From Centropus unirufus (Eukaryota > Chordata > Aves > Cuculiformes > Centropidae), in NCBI GenBank assembly GCA_013397695.1, contig VYZI01000530.1, positions 197,868 through 261,867 on the forward strand: a DNA stretch of 64,000 nt. Direction: 5' to 3'. The notes under the pieces are model-generated. The model saw only the letters and a program-made list of their open reading frames with translations, was not told the DNA's origin and did not search any database. Below, one piece after another: positions 33,154 through 47,300 of the stretch; positions within the stretch are counted from its first letter, which is position 1, and each line of letters opens with the position of its first letter. The position numbers were made by a program, and so were the translations under genes.

Positions 33154-36100
33154 CCATGGATGCCATGCTATGGATGGACTCACTTCCTTTTCCTGGGGAC
33201 AGCATTATGGTGGCATCTTAACGGAACGCCACACCAACGCTCAGCTGGAGACGGGACCGAGAGGCTTACAGGGCTCGGCACATCCTGGTTCTGACCTTTG
33301 CTTCTCAAGGGAAGAAGTCCAGGAGCACACCAAAGGGACCGCTGCTCTGAGCTCAGCGTGCACCGCGAAGGTCTGAATTCCCCATCCAGCCAAAACCCCC
33401 ACAAGATCCCGGTCAGGGAGCGCTGAGAAAGGGACGTTCTCACAGCTGAGAGCACAACGCAATGTAAGAAGACAGGGGACAATTTACAATCGCTAACACT
33501 GGAGAAGCACAGACGTGAACATTGCTTTCAGGTTGCTTGCTCTGGGACAGAATTTACTCCTAGACCATAAAGGAGTACAATTTCCACAGGAAAGGAGTTG
33601 CATCACGTGGAGGCAGCTCTTCTTTTGCTCCAGGACAAGAGAGTAAATTCAGGTGTAAATCATTTGTATCAACAAGCCCTGAATGCAATTTCTCACCCTC
33701 CGTGCATTCAGCCCTAAGCCACGCAGTTCCAAGAAAGAACGCTGCTAGAGCCAAAAGCCTCTCCTAAACCTCAAACCCTTCTTCAAAAAGCCCGTTGGCC
33801 TCCCCAGGACCAAGTGCCGGCTCTTCCCCTAAGGCTGACAGCTTACACCCTCCTGATGAGGGACACGGGAGGCTCCATCTCTTCCCAAGCTCAGTGACCG
33901 CCTTGCTCTCCGTGGCCCCAGAACCTGGGATGAAGCACATCACACCTGTGGAACACCCCGACGGTGCCAGCAGTGGCAGCTTCTCAGCCCAAAGGAAGAG
34001 GGAAAGCACAACAGGAGTAATGCTGTCAAAATTACTATTTCCAAGGAACAGACTTTTATTTTCCCCTACATCTTCCAAAGTTTTCAAAACATGCAGGTTT
34101 TTAAATTATGTACATGAACACCACAGAAGTTAAATGTTCATAACACTGATTTCCCCCAATCACTTTTCTCCTTATGTGTTTTAAATTTGAAAATGAAGCT
34201 GTCCAACAGCAACCAAGAATTAGGAGAATTTTAATTGCCTATTCTTTCCCGATTTATTGAACTCTTGCCAGGCATAATATTAAGAAGCTGGTGCTGTAAC
34301 TGTGTTTAATAAAGACTATCATAACAGTAATTCAGTCAAATTCCGAAAAACAGACCAAAAGCCAAAAGGCTAAAGTGTTTGAATTTAACTGTTGGTTGAT
34401 AACTTTATATTTTGGTATTAGTAACACATATATCCCCTTGCTTTTTTGCTTATTTTCTGCATCAGCATTTTTCCCCAATCTTTAACTTCATAACCGAGCT
34501 CCAAGTCAAAAAGCCACGCTTTAACATCAAAATGCCTGCAGTAATTCCTAGTTATTTGATACCTCATCAGAATTCACTGCCAAGAAACATGGAGAGCAGC
34601 TGCACAAGCCACACGCTACAGTTTTAAGATGTGCTAGAAGCAATGAAAAAAATCTAGAATATAAAAACTTTGTTGCAGCTTCCAGATCATCACATAAAAT
34701 GCTATTGTGATTATTTTTATCCTTTGACAAAATTTAAAGCAGAGAAGAGATAGCAAGAAGGCTCTACTATATCCATCCAAAATATTTTTTGTGATGAAAA
34801 AACTCACCTTATTTCTCCCACATAAAACACTGCTAGCTGACTTTATCTGTCCCAAATACGAGCATTATTGCCCCTTTCCTCCAGGTATACTTAGGAAAAA
34901 CATGAGTTTCAAGGGAGCACTTTTCTTTCAGCAGAAGAGCAAAGGGCCCTTTCTTGGCCTCTCCTCTGCAGATACAAAGGTTTGAAAGCAGAACCACATT
35001 TAACCAGGCAGTTCTGTCCAGAACTCCTTAAAATCTACCTTTCTAAAGGCATGATTGGCTGCCTAAAAGGGTCAGAAGGGTTTTTATTAAAAACACCGAG
35101 TGCAAAGTGCTTTCTAAAAGCATTTGATATGCACAAATCCCAGTGAAACCCAACTGCAGCTACACCTGAACAATTCTGAAAGTGGAGCCTCTCCCGTTGC
35201 AGAGCCTGAGCCTCGGGAGTCATCACCATGCCCTGTAATTTCAGAATGCTGGCATCCACCCCATTTATCTACATCGACCTACATCTTACACCCCTGGAGA
35301 AGACCTGGGATACATCCATCAATTAGTTTATCCCCAGTAATATTGTTGCTGAAGCTGTGCTTAAGAGCAGAACCCTGGAGCCAAGTTAGAAAGTTTGTGC
35401 TTCAGTAGCCTTTGAAACTTATTTTCAAACACACACATACTTAGATGTGCGTACATAAAATGTGGTTTCCTATAACCGCAGGTTCAATTTGCATAGACTG
35501 TCCACAAAACAAGGTATTATTTGCAAATATGCAAGTCAAGCATGCAGTCCAGGTAAATATACAAGCTAATCAAGTCAACTATGCTTAAATACTTTTTTAT
35601 TTTTTATAATCCTGCTCAAGTTATTTACTGCGTATTATTCTTGTTTATTTTCTCGAAGCAACAAATGCTTGCGCCATGACTTTTTTAAAAAAATTTACTT
35701 CTCTTATTGATACAAAGAGACAAAAAGCCTCACAAGATGTAAATCTCATCTCCTCCTCTTTTTCTGTCTCTAACTAGCTGCCAAAAATTGTGTGAGTCTA
35801 AGTTTTTGTGAGCACACGCACTGCTTCTCGATCCATGAGACACCTGATAACAACATAACCTTGGGACAAGCACCATTCCTTCCCCCTCCAGCTTGGAGAG
35901 GTCAGCAGAGATTCGCATTACCACCCAAGAACTTCCTCCCCCAACCTGTGGGAAAGATTAGCTTCTTGCACTCACATTTTTCCTTCCACATGCTCCTCAT
36001 TTTCTCTCCTGTAGTCAGACAGGATGAAACGTTGGCAGAACAGTCCCAAGCTCCTGAACCAAGCCCCAAACTACATAAAGAAAATGTCTTTGGAATTGCA

Positions 36101-38046
36101 TCTTATCTTCAAACTGACAGCTTGCTGCTTTGAGTTCAAACCGCCCACGTAAAGGAACAGAAACCAGCTTAAATTTGTGATAAAACACAAAGAACATGAG
36201 GACAGTCCACTAAATAAGGGACACTGGGGGGGTTTATTTGAGCATAAAGTGATGCTCTCACACTCACCGTGGCAGATGAGATGTTAGTGTTTCTCCGTTC
36301 AAAGCCGAAAATCAGCCTTACATTCCCACGTGTGGAAGACAGAATGTGCCACATTGAGAACCCCAGCTTGCACCTCCACGGCAAGCAGCATTTTTTTTAC
36401 TTAAGAAACACTTGCTTTCTTTCCTGGAAGGTGGAAAGAAATCAATTTTTGGCATTGGACTGAACTTGCAGTGGAAGACAAGCAAGGGTTATTGCTGACT
36501 CTATCACCAGAACCAGATAAACTTGTTTATCTGAAACTTTGTGTAAGGCAAACTAGTAAATCCAGTCCAAAATGAACATGAAAGTCATGTTTTCTAGGCA
36601 ACTCTAGAATGTTTTTTCATACATCAGGGTAACTGATGTTTCACATCTGATATTAAAATTGTATTCAGAAGAGTATATAATTATCACTACAAAGTGAGCT
36701 TAATCCACATAAATCGGGGCACGACTCTTGTATCCCTCTCTTAGTTTAATTGCAAGATCCTTGGGCAACTCCCTCATTCTGCTCCACCTTGGAGAGGCAC
36801 GTCTCCTCGGTGCATTTCTCATGCACGCAACTTTCATTTTAATTGCTAAGCAGGAACAGAGAATCTGTGACTAAGACAATCCTCATAAATGCAAAAGCAG
36901 GATTTTTAGGACTTGGCAGAAGAGCTTGGCGAGAGTAACACTTTTCGAACAGCAGATCAACCAATAACGCACTCGTTCGCTTGTGACAAACCAAACTCTT
37001 CTATCGGCATGGGACAACCACACGCAAAGCACATCTTACATCGACGACAACTCCACCGAGTCGGGACTTCACGTCCTGCAGGCACGGTCTAGACTGGGCC
37101 GCAGTCCTGACAGAGATGCCTTCCTTGGCATCCTCCCCTCGCTGCTTTTTTTCCGGCTCCTCAGGACCTGCCCCGGGGTTCACCACCGCTGGGGCCATGC
37201 GGGTGCCATCGCTGCACACCAAGGACCCAGGAGGAACAAAGAAGGGCAGCTCCAGCCTGGGCCCAGCAGTTCTCCCACTGTCGCACATTCCTCACATTCC
37301 ACGGGAAGGTCGTGACTGCAGCTCTCAGCACGGCCAAACAGGGCACGAAATTTATTGTCAGAGGAGCTGAAATAATGCACACCTGATTTTGATACCACAG
37401 AGTCACCAAGAGGCATTATTCTTACTCAATAAGTACTGCTTCCCATGAGCTGTGGCGGTCTGAGGGTACCTGCTCCTCAGACAATGAGGCTCAATTCAGT
37501 AGTGACAATCGTACAGAGAAACTGCTTTTTTCATCTCACTTCAAAGATGATTTTATAATCAGTCCCCAATTTTTGAGAATAATGATCAAATATTTAACAG
37601 CAAGGTATAAATTGCTGCAGACTACAAACCTACAGATAGATTCCACCAATTTAAGAGGTACAAATTAAGTCAGTATTGCTTAAGAGATTACTTCTCTAAT
37701 GGATAAACTTCAGAGTGGGTTTTTAAAAGTGTAGCTTGTCTCCTGGGGCAAGGCAATAAAGGGATAGGAATTCTACTGCGTTAGATAAATCCCCAAGTAC
37801 CGAACGGTTCAGATTCTGTTTGGTATTAATCCTTTCAGTCCCAGAGAATAGCACCTTGCTCTACAAATGCCTCTTGTCAGCACGGCAGCTCCTTGCAGCA
37901 CACAATAACCAGCGTAAATGAAAGAAGCACAACTGGATCAGCAAGAAACTAAGCTCAATATGCCAAGAGAGTGGGAGTCCTCAGATTTCTTGGATATGGC
38001 ATTAGAGAGAAAGTCAATTTCGGCAAGATTTACAGGAGGTTGGTTG

Positions 38047-38097
38047 TTTTTTTTTTTCTGTTTGGTTTTTTTTTGGGTTTTGTGTGTGTTTTTTTTA
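38047..38097. repeat. T-rich low-complexity tract
   Basis: Runs of 11, 9 and 9 T are separated by CTGTTTGG, GGG and GTGTGTG on the plus strand. No SINE or LINE body is attached. Confidence 0.8.
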
Positions 38098-39029
38098 AAC
38101 TCAGAAAATTGCAGACTTTCATATCAGGGCAGGAACACCATGATCTTAATGCGCTAAGACGTTGGTAGAAAAATAATTTTTAACACGTACCAACCTTTAT
38201 TAATAAGAGAAGTGTTAGGATTGAAGTATAAAACACTTTTAAAGCCAACATGCTCTTAACAAAGATTGTCCTCACCATTCCAAACCAGACTTTATTCCTA
38301 TATATTCACCTCCAAACCTTCCAAAAATGTCTTTTGCTGTTGTTATGGTCAATGAACTGTGGGGTTCAGTTTTTATTTTACATTTCTCCCTGTGGGAGAA
38401 GGGTGGATGTGAGCAAAAAAATCTTTGTCAGCCTCATGCGTCTGACAACCAGACATGCTGGAAAAAGAAATTTGCAGAAGCAATGATTTACTGGGGCACT
38501 GAAACAGTTTCTCCACAGTTGGAACAAGCTGATGTATGGTACCCGCGTGCAAAATGTACTGCTTTCAGAAACAATTCTGTTGTGTTTTCAGGTTGAAAGC
38601 AGAGCCCTTGCAAACTCACTATAAAACGCAATCTGCTAGCAGAGCGCTTGTGTTCTCAGCCACGACCTTGCAGCGTGCAGAGGACAGCACATCAACAGTT
38701 CCTTCACACGTCCTGCCTGGGAAGGAAACAATACCTAACAACGCAAAAAAAACTTGGCCACGTAACAAAATAAGTTTTAAAATATCTCTGCACCCGACTC
38801 CTCCAGCAGTATTTTATCTTAGGCGTATACACACAAATAAGTTTCATCACTACAACACAAGGATTTTTTCTGTTTAAGTACACATTTAGCTCAAACTCTC
38901 ACATGAATCACCCTACCTACCAATATTTCCATTAAACTACTTGTATGTAATTTTTTTGCTATGAAAATGAGAAACAAACTAACAACCAATTTAGAAGTTA
39001 CTACTTAGCAACTGTTCTCTTCAGCTGAT

Positions 39030-39087
39030 TAATTATTACAAATAGTTTAATGGCTCATTAATGATTACAAATAGTTCAATGGCTTCT
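39030..39087. repeat. 29-base tandem duplication
   Basis: Two adjacent 29-base units (39030-39058 and 39059-39087) share 25 of 29 positions; the common core is ATTACAAATAGTT followed by AATGGCT. It looks like a local duplication that has since diverged slightly. Confidence 0.85.
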
Positions 39088-42000
39088 TTACCCAAATGCC
39101 TTAAGTCAATCTACATCCTCACTCACATTTTTTCCTGCTTATGACTTGTTGAAAACAGCTGGGGAGAGCCCACACAATTACTGGTGGACATGGACCATCC
39201 CAGTAACGATGCTTCCCTCAGCCATGACCCCAAATGATTTTTGAGCCGGCAACTGCCAGGGACAATTCTGAAGCAGCCTTAGAAGTGATCACGTTCTCAA
39301 ACTTCAGGAGGAGAGCGCTATCCGTCTGGAGGGTCTCCCTTGCGCCACTTCTTCAGTCTTTGACGCTCAAGACAGCAATGTTCCAAACTTCTGGGAAATT
39401 CACATTGCTTTAAGTGATTCCATATGCTCTACAGGAAACACCACAGAATCCCAGGACTTGCAGCAGAAAAAAACCCCAAAAAAGTAGTGGTGTCCTACCC
39501 GCCCAAACATTTGGGATTTGTGGTGGTTCTTTTTTTTTTTGTCTTCCCCAGAAAAGGGAGATATGGCATAAGGAGCTGAACATTACGAAGTCTGCAGCTG
39601 GATGAAACCATGGATATCTTATCTGTGAGCTTACCTGTCTGGGAGTAAAGTTATTACTCACACAAGCGGTGACTAATCCTTCTTGTGAAAGTCCGAATTT
39701 CTACCCTGAAAAACAGACAAGACGAAACATAGGCCTACATTTCAGCTGTCAAGAACTGTATACACAAGAGCAGCTGCATCTCGGGGACTAACGCATAAGA
39801 TGAGAGATTCTTACTCTACTTATCTGAAAGCTGAAGAAAAAGCCAATTCAAGCACAGTAGCAAATAGCAAGTCTTATTCAAAGAGCACTGCATTCTCTTC
39901 ACTCTTCTGTAGCAGAGAAAAATAAAAAGTAATTTTGCTTTCAGAGTGCCTTTTTTACTCAAGACATGCTACTACAAGGCATGAGAGTTATACTTTTTAT
40001 ATGCTCCAAAATACAATGAAAAAGATCTGTAACGCACTGTTGTCCTGTTAGGTGTGGAAATCTGTACAAATGTTTATGCTAAAGAAAACTTAAGCAGGGG
40101 GGAATCAGCGACTAACTTTATAAAGCAACTTCATATGTTTCTAAGTGAAAACAAACTTCAAGTGAATTACTGCTTCAAAATAAATATATCTGATAATGCT
40201 TCAATCTCCCAGGGGCCCAATGAGGAAACATCTACACTTTGAGGGACTAGCGGAGATGCAAAGAGGCAGCCGGCTGGATTTGTCTTGTCCAACAACTGCT
40301 CCTACACACAGCAACTGGAGAGACAGCGAATGATAAGCTGCTGCCTCCTAACATCCTCGTCGAAGGAGGGCAGACCAATTCTAAGGAAATGGGAAGCACT
40401 GGTGAGTAACATCACATACCTGGCTCTGAACTTCTCCTCAGCCTTTGGGAAGGATGTGCTTTTTATAGTGCACACCCATGTAAGAAGGGGTTTGTGTCCC
40501 CACACATATATGTGTGCATGTCATATGCATGTATTATGTTAACGTCTATGTATAAAAATATTTATGTGCATTTGTCTGCATGCGTACACCTCAAACACCA
40601 AAAAAAATCCCCTTTTGTTTACAGTTTCTGTTGTAGGAGAGGTGAAAAACTCAGAAGGACAGAGGTGTGAAGGGGCAGGAACACTGATCTATTTTGAGAA
40701 GTCAAAATCAACCACCTGAAAGCCTTGTTAGAGGCTCCCTAAAGCTTATTAAAGGTTTTGGCCAAGGCAGATTTAAAGGAAGATTCTGTAAGCATTTGTA
40801 AAACCAGGTTTGATACCAGCAGATGGGCTGCAACTGTAGTAACACATCTCCATCTGTCCCCAAAGCAGATCTTCATTCTGCATGCATGTACTGCAATTAG
40901 AGCACTAATAAGTCTTAAAGGGCAGAAGCATCTCCTGGGAAGCATTTCAGTAGCACTCATCATCTGTGGGTACACCCCTTACACCTCTCCTCCTAAGAGA
41001 CTTCACAGCAAGTTCTCCTCTCCATAAGTAACTAACTACTTTCCAGAGGAAAAAGTAAACTATTTAACTGCTACTTCTTCAAAGCACCGAGCCAGTATCC
41101 AAGCGATATGGAAGATGTTTCACCTTCCTGAACTAATGCTGAGCTGAGAAAGGACACTTGGAAATTCGTTAACTGAGAATCTGCCAATGTTCCATAATTT
41201 AGGTGAGCTACACACGAGGTTCAGACACAAACTATATTGAACAGTATTCACTGAAACCAGAAACAAAAAAACCCAAACAAAACCAAAGAACTGGGTAAGA
41301 TGGAATAAAACTGAGCTGCACGTTACATGCACACAGCGCAAACGTGGAGATTCCTTCCTCTACCTCACACTTGCTTGTCCCACGCAAAGAATCAGCGACA
41401 ATTACGGTGATTTTGTCCTCTCAGACTGCAGATCCCTTCTTTCTGCACTTCCTTCTATACTCATGCGTATCAGAAATTAATTTAAGACTAAAGTAGTAGA
41501 TCTTCTCTGCATACAAACTCCCAACCAGTTACCAATTTGCAGGGCACATAAAAGTGTGAGAGTAGAAAACGTACAGCACATACTTTCATGCTGTGAAACA
41601 GACCTGGTGCCCAGAGAAAGGAAAATAAGCTTTGCAGGCAGGATATTATTCCCGACTGGTTCATTACAGGATTTCCCAAAATTCTCAATCATCTGCTGCT
41701 CATGTCTCCACATCCAGCATTTCTCAGGCTCTCAAGTTGTTCAGGTGCTCTGTTAAATCTATTTTCAGCAGAGTTTCTGAGCATACTACTCGCCATCGCC
41801 TTGTACGTACTGATAAGAACTGGTTTTTAAAGGCAGACTTTCCTTCCCCAGCCATCCACAGCTGATCCGCTCCCTGCACCTGATAACAACACAGCAAGAT
41901 CTACCTGCTGTTTGCCCATCTGCTCCCAACTGCGCGGATGTGGCACGACCAAGTGCTGAGAAGAGCAAAGTCCATGCAACAACCAACTAATCTGGCAGAA

Positions 42001-43898
42001 TGTCCAGAGATATCCATCAGTTGAAAGATTCCACACAAAACATGAAGGGTTTTTTGGTCACAGATATTCGTTTTTTAAATGAATTCTTCATGAAGGCCAA
42101 AATCTTTCCCGAGCAGCTTATACTGTCTAGTTTAAATCCTTCAATTAGGAGGTTTTAGCTCCAGATTAATTAGTAGACAAAGCCACTTGAAGACTTGGGG
42201 TGCCTATGGTTAGGAAATCATGATCTTGCTCCAAAACACTAGTTGACACAGCACATATGGCTTTGTACCAAAATTATACAATTTAATCAGAACCTGAACG
42301 TTAGCTAGAGTCCCTCCGCTTGTCACTCTGTTCACTGCACCTCAGAAAAAAATATATCATTATATACTGCATGATTCAGTACGCTGTTTGCAACTTAACA
42401 ATTGTTCAATTGACTACACTGCCCCTTGAACAACTTTCTAACACACACCCAATTGATAATTCACCTTAAATTCAGAGACTATGCATAATTTAGGCAGTCC
42501 TACAGCCCGGATAGTCTCCATGTCTTAACTGCCCTCAAAGGTGATGCGATTATTAGTCCTTTTCCTTTTACACAGGAAAACATGCTATTTGCCTTTCAAA
42601 CAAGTTTGTCCACCTGTTACCGCAGCCCAGCTTACGGCTTCTGAGCCAAGAACGCAAATGGGATTCGAGGTGTAAAAAGGACCCTCACCCAAAGAACAGG
42701 AGCTCCTGTATAATTCGATAGCAATGCTAAAAATCCGTAGGGGTGATTTAAAGAACTCGAAATGAGGCCTTTCACAGAAAACAGACCGCCTGACCTCTAG
42801 TAAAGACGGAGAGGTCGTCCATGACATAACAGATTTGATTCAGCGTCACACACTCGAACAGACAAAAACCCCATCTGATCATTATCTGCGCTCTGAAATA
42901 TTTTGGTACTTGGACAGATTACAGAACCAGCTACAGAAGATGGAATTGCCAAAAAGCACAAAAACAAGATAGCAGCACCTCCTCCCCTGACACAAAACCA
43001 GGCTCGCTATTGCCAAAAACCAGAGTTCAGGGAAATTTTGCTTTGTCTAGACCAGAAATAAATTCATATTAGCAGAGCTAGAGGACAAAGAGCCATATTA
43101 CATCCCTGGCTGCACAACAAACAAGGACAAACCAGAAGAAACTTCTCCTCTCCAGGCCTAGAAACTATGAGAAGTGAATCACAGCACCATCTTTCTTTTC
43201 TTTTAAGAACACTCCTATGAATAATAATATAAAGCTAGTCAGATTGAGGCCATAGAACATAAGCCCATGTACAAATTATACTTGATAACAGCACTTGAAC
43301 CTTCCGCTGAAACAGCCAGACCACAGGGAGTCAGACCAGTTACAGAATGCATCGAATTTTGCTGCCTTCTCAATTTGATAATTCCACGTATAGGAGCTTA
43401 ATCCCATACCTCTTATTACATGGAAACCCAAGAAAACACTAATCAGAATCATCTAAATTACACAGAAACATGACGCTCACACAAAACATCTTCATCCCTC
43501 CAAAACCTAAGAGCTCGAGTCTTGCACAATATGATCTGTATCAGATACCAACTTCCATCCCTCCTTTGCATGGCCAGAACTTCTGTGAGTACGAAAGCGG
43601 CTATCAAACTTTGCCCTTTATTTTACACCAACCGTCTACAAAAAAGGGAAGGAGAAGGAAACCCAAACCTTCCAGCACTCAGAAGTCACACACAATTTAC
43701 AGTTACTCTATATCAAAGAGTCTGCTGGCCATTAATTAGAGCTTTTGTCACACGGAAAAGTGAGTTCCAAAGATTCTTTGGAAAGTTTAAAGGCAGTGTA
43801 CCCAGGGGTTCTAAAACTACTACAGAAAGCAATTGCTCTTATTAGATGCATATTACTTCTTGGCACAACAGTTGCATTGAGTTGTTTGGTTTTGTCTC

Positions 43899-43913
43899 TT
43901 TTTTTTTTTTTTT
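43899..43913. repeat. T homopolymer
   Basis: A run of 15 T, preceded by TTGTCTC and followed by AAACTGG, in intron 1. Confidence 0.85.
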
Positions 43914-44342
43914 AAACTGGTGTTTAAAGCCCATCATTGAAATATCATTATAAGCTTTGAAATGAATGTTGTCTATATAAAAAGTAATTTATATATAAAT
44001 TATTAAAGTCTAGACAGGCAATAGTTTCTCTTCCACTTCTCCAAAAGTACTGAAGAGGGAAGCAGAAGAGCTTTTGCATCAGCAGCAGACTTCCCAAACA
44101 GCAGTTCATATTACAGTGAAAAGTTAAATTCTGTGGTCTTCAGTTCTTTAATATTCTCAAAGCAAAGGTAATGGGTGAGACAGAATCTGTGCAAATTAAT
44201 GCATATATCAAAGAGTTCAGTTTACGACAAGCACAAAAGTGTTTTCTATGATATTGCAAACTATATCCCGTGCTGTGCAAGCACCAGTGACGTTTCCACA
44301 CACCACATTAAATGCAATTTACCGAGTCTGTTCTGCACTTTA

Positions 44343-44361
44343 TTCAGTACTCAGTACTGAA
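44343..44361. repeat. 19-base inverted repeat
   Basis: TTCAGTACT and AGTACTGAA are perfect complements around a single C. The 13-base core AGTACTCAGTACT occurs again at about 49802-49814 in the same intron. Confidence 0.9.
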
Positions 44362-47300
44362 AGACACAAATTCCATCGGTGTCTGACAATATCACAAGAC
44401 TAAAGGGTTTGCACTCACAAATCTTTTGACAATTCTATGCTTATGAGCATGCAAGGCCAAAAAGCACACGCAGCAAATCAGCACATGACATTGAGGCAAG
44501 CAAAAACGAAAAGAACACCTCTTATCATTATCATATCTGAACCTTCAGTTGTAAATAACATGTTTTTTCATCTGTAAAAGAAATAAAACTATTTATATCT
44601 CCATGAGTTGTATTTTTATTGTGCTTTTCATGTGATAACATTTAAAATTATAATTATTTTACTCAAATAATTATTTTATTATCTGATCCAGTACTATATT
44701 TTCAGTTTCTTCTTGAACAACTAATACTGCAACCAAAACTTCGTGATATCACCAACGTGTTCCTGTCTTCTTGTCCTCTCACCCCGATCAACTCTTCTTA
44801 CTCTAGAACTGCATGCATGAAAATGAACTCCCTCGATTTCTTGACTGTCACTTAATCCCTCCTTAAGGGCTCTGAAGAAAAGGGAACAAGGATGCCCTGA
44901 CAGAATGAGGCAAGGGACTGCAGCTTGAAGCAGAGAGCTCCGTGTCCTGCTTGCGTTTCTCCGGCTCGGTGGAAACATCTCACACCTTTCGGGCAGAGCC
45001 GTGAGAGCTGCTGATGCCTCCAACCCAGAGCAACCTGAGCGCAGCCAGCCCAGCCGAGCCAGACCTTCCCGGACCGCTTGGCACTTCCCAGTGCCTGGGC
45101 TCCTCCACGTCCTGGAGTTCCTTTCTCCACAGCCAGCCCATGTGGACACACACAAGCTTCAAAGGCAAACCAGAGAACATCTCTTATTAAGCTCTTTTTT
45201 AAAACAAGGTTGAAGAAGGTGCCAGTGTGGAGGAGCTTCCTATTCTTTAGTATTCAGAACCCTAAGCAACATTCAATTAAAAAAACACTGGACCAGACCA
45301 TCTCTGCCACCACCGTTCCCTGGAGATCAGCAGCTCCGAGTTCCGAGCTGAAGATCAGAGCTGCACAGCCAAATCCAAGAGCCTCGTGGTCCCTGTCTTT
45401 TAACCTCCCTCATTCCTTTCTGAAAGCACTTACACTCCACATGGCACCCTGTTCCAGTAACACAGTTGTAATTAAGCACTTCACAGAGTATTTTCTGTGG
45501 TTTGCTGTGAAGGCAGTAAAGCTATCTTCTCAAATTTCACTGGAGAAGAACACGCCGAGGGTCTTGAGGGACCTGCACCCACCTGACTTTTACCGGCCTC
45601 GCTGCAGCAAATGTTTGCAGCTACCAAAACCAACAAAACCTTTCCTTCCACCAAGTTTTGCTGTGTGCCCTGCCACCAAATAACAAATCCAAACAATAAA
45701 CCAGTGCACAGTTCTTCTATTCTGAAGGTAACAGATGCAAAAAAGTTACAAAATTATATTTTTATGGTTTTCTATAGAATGTTGTGACAAAACGACAAGA
45801 AGGCTTAAAGCTTTCTTCCCCTCCCACCATAATCCTCAGATCCACAGAGGACAGAACTGCACCAGGGAACAAGGAAAGGGAGGAGTGTTCTTGCTTTAAA
45901 TGTTTGACGCTAGATAAAGCAAACACTAGTGCTAATGCCATACAGTGCCACCAAAAACTCCTGAAAACAGGAAAAACAGCCCCACAGAGGAATATTTACA
46001 GTGCACCACAGACTCCTCTGAAACCCCGAAGATCTGCAAGGCCCAGGGTGGGCGCACGCGTTTCAGTCTGACGTGAAGGGGCTTTGCAAAGCTGTCCGAG
46101 AGCTCCACTCCTGCGCCCGCAGCTTCGCGCTGGCTCGGCTGCTCCGCAAGGGATGTCCAGCTGCAAAGCCACTCAATAAAGGAGTGTACAGAGCTGATGA
46201 AACAAACTGTCATCACCGGCAGCTAGCAAATCTTCATAATCAGGTAATCTTTAAATTCTTTATTAAGGTCATTCAAGTGATTGCAACGACAGGGCACGCT
46301 GGAAAATTAAGCTGTTCCAAATGTGAGGTACTTGGGAATGAGCTTGTTTTGCTCAGCAGGTAAAACCATATTGGAAGAAAACTCTTTCAGGGAACGTAAG
46401 TCTGAAGTTTGGAGGTTTCCTCAAAAACTTACAGTGCCTATTTCTTGTAATTCTTTTTAAAGAGATCATTAAAGCACACTCAAATTGTAACAAAAGAAGA
46501 ATCAGTGAGATTTTTTTATAGTACTGATACTCTGATGAGCAACCTAGAAAATTTATATAAACATCTATGTATGACACAGATAAAAATGTAAATACTCCAT
46601 TTTTTCATGCCTCTCTTCCTTAAAACAAAATGCAAGTCCAAATCGTTCATAATTTAAACCAGGTATAACTTTTCTAGGAAGCACAACTATTTCTCACAGT
46701 ATGTTTCAAACTCTTTTTAGTCCATTTAATATTTTAAAATTACAATATATAGGAACAGTTAGCAGAAAAAATTAATAATCCCATCAGAAAAAATGTAACA
46801 CATTTAACACCCAATAAGGCTCTTTATGAGTTCAAAATTTTGTAGTTAATATTTCAACAGCAATATCCTGCAGGATCTCAGAATCCCTTGCTTCACAGCA
46901 GGCATGGCTTTACAGATCAAGTTCCATTACCTTCCCCCCTGCTGATCCTAAGAAAGCCCTGGAAGGAAAAGCGTTGTTTTTTTTTTTATGACCTCCTTGT
47001 AGCTACTCATGTCTATATGAATACCTGACTATGCAGTAGCCAACCTACAATCACGATTAAGATGCTTAAAAAAGTAATATTAAAAAGGGAAAAATCCTCA
47101 TCCAAAACATAAAATTAATCACTGGGAACCAATTCTCCTGAACAAACAGGGAGCTGCAAACGCGGGTGTCTATAACCCTTGAGATAAAGAGATAAGTCAT
47201 GTTCTGTCCGTGCTCGGTAATAACTTAGAAAGCCCTCCCACTCTGTTCCTTGGGTTTTTTTCTGTAACAGCTTTTGAGGGCCTGAGCACTACCCGAGTGC

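Noticed and set aside
45078..45683. 201-codon plus-strand open frame
   Set aside because: The sequence is Ser/Pro/Lys-rich without domain features, lies in PTPN13 intron 1 on the opposite strand and starts in a GC-rich patch that lengthens chance open frames.
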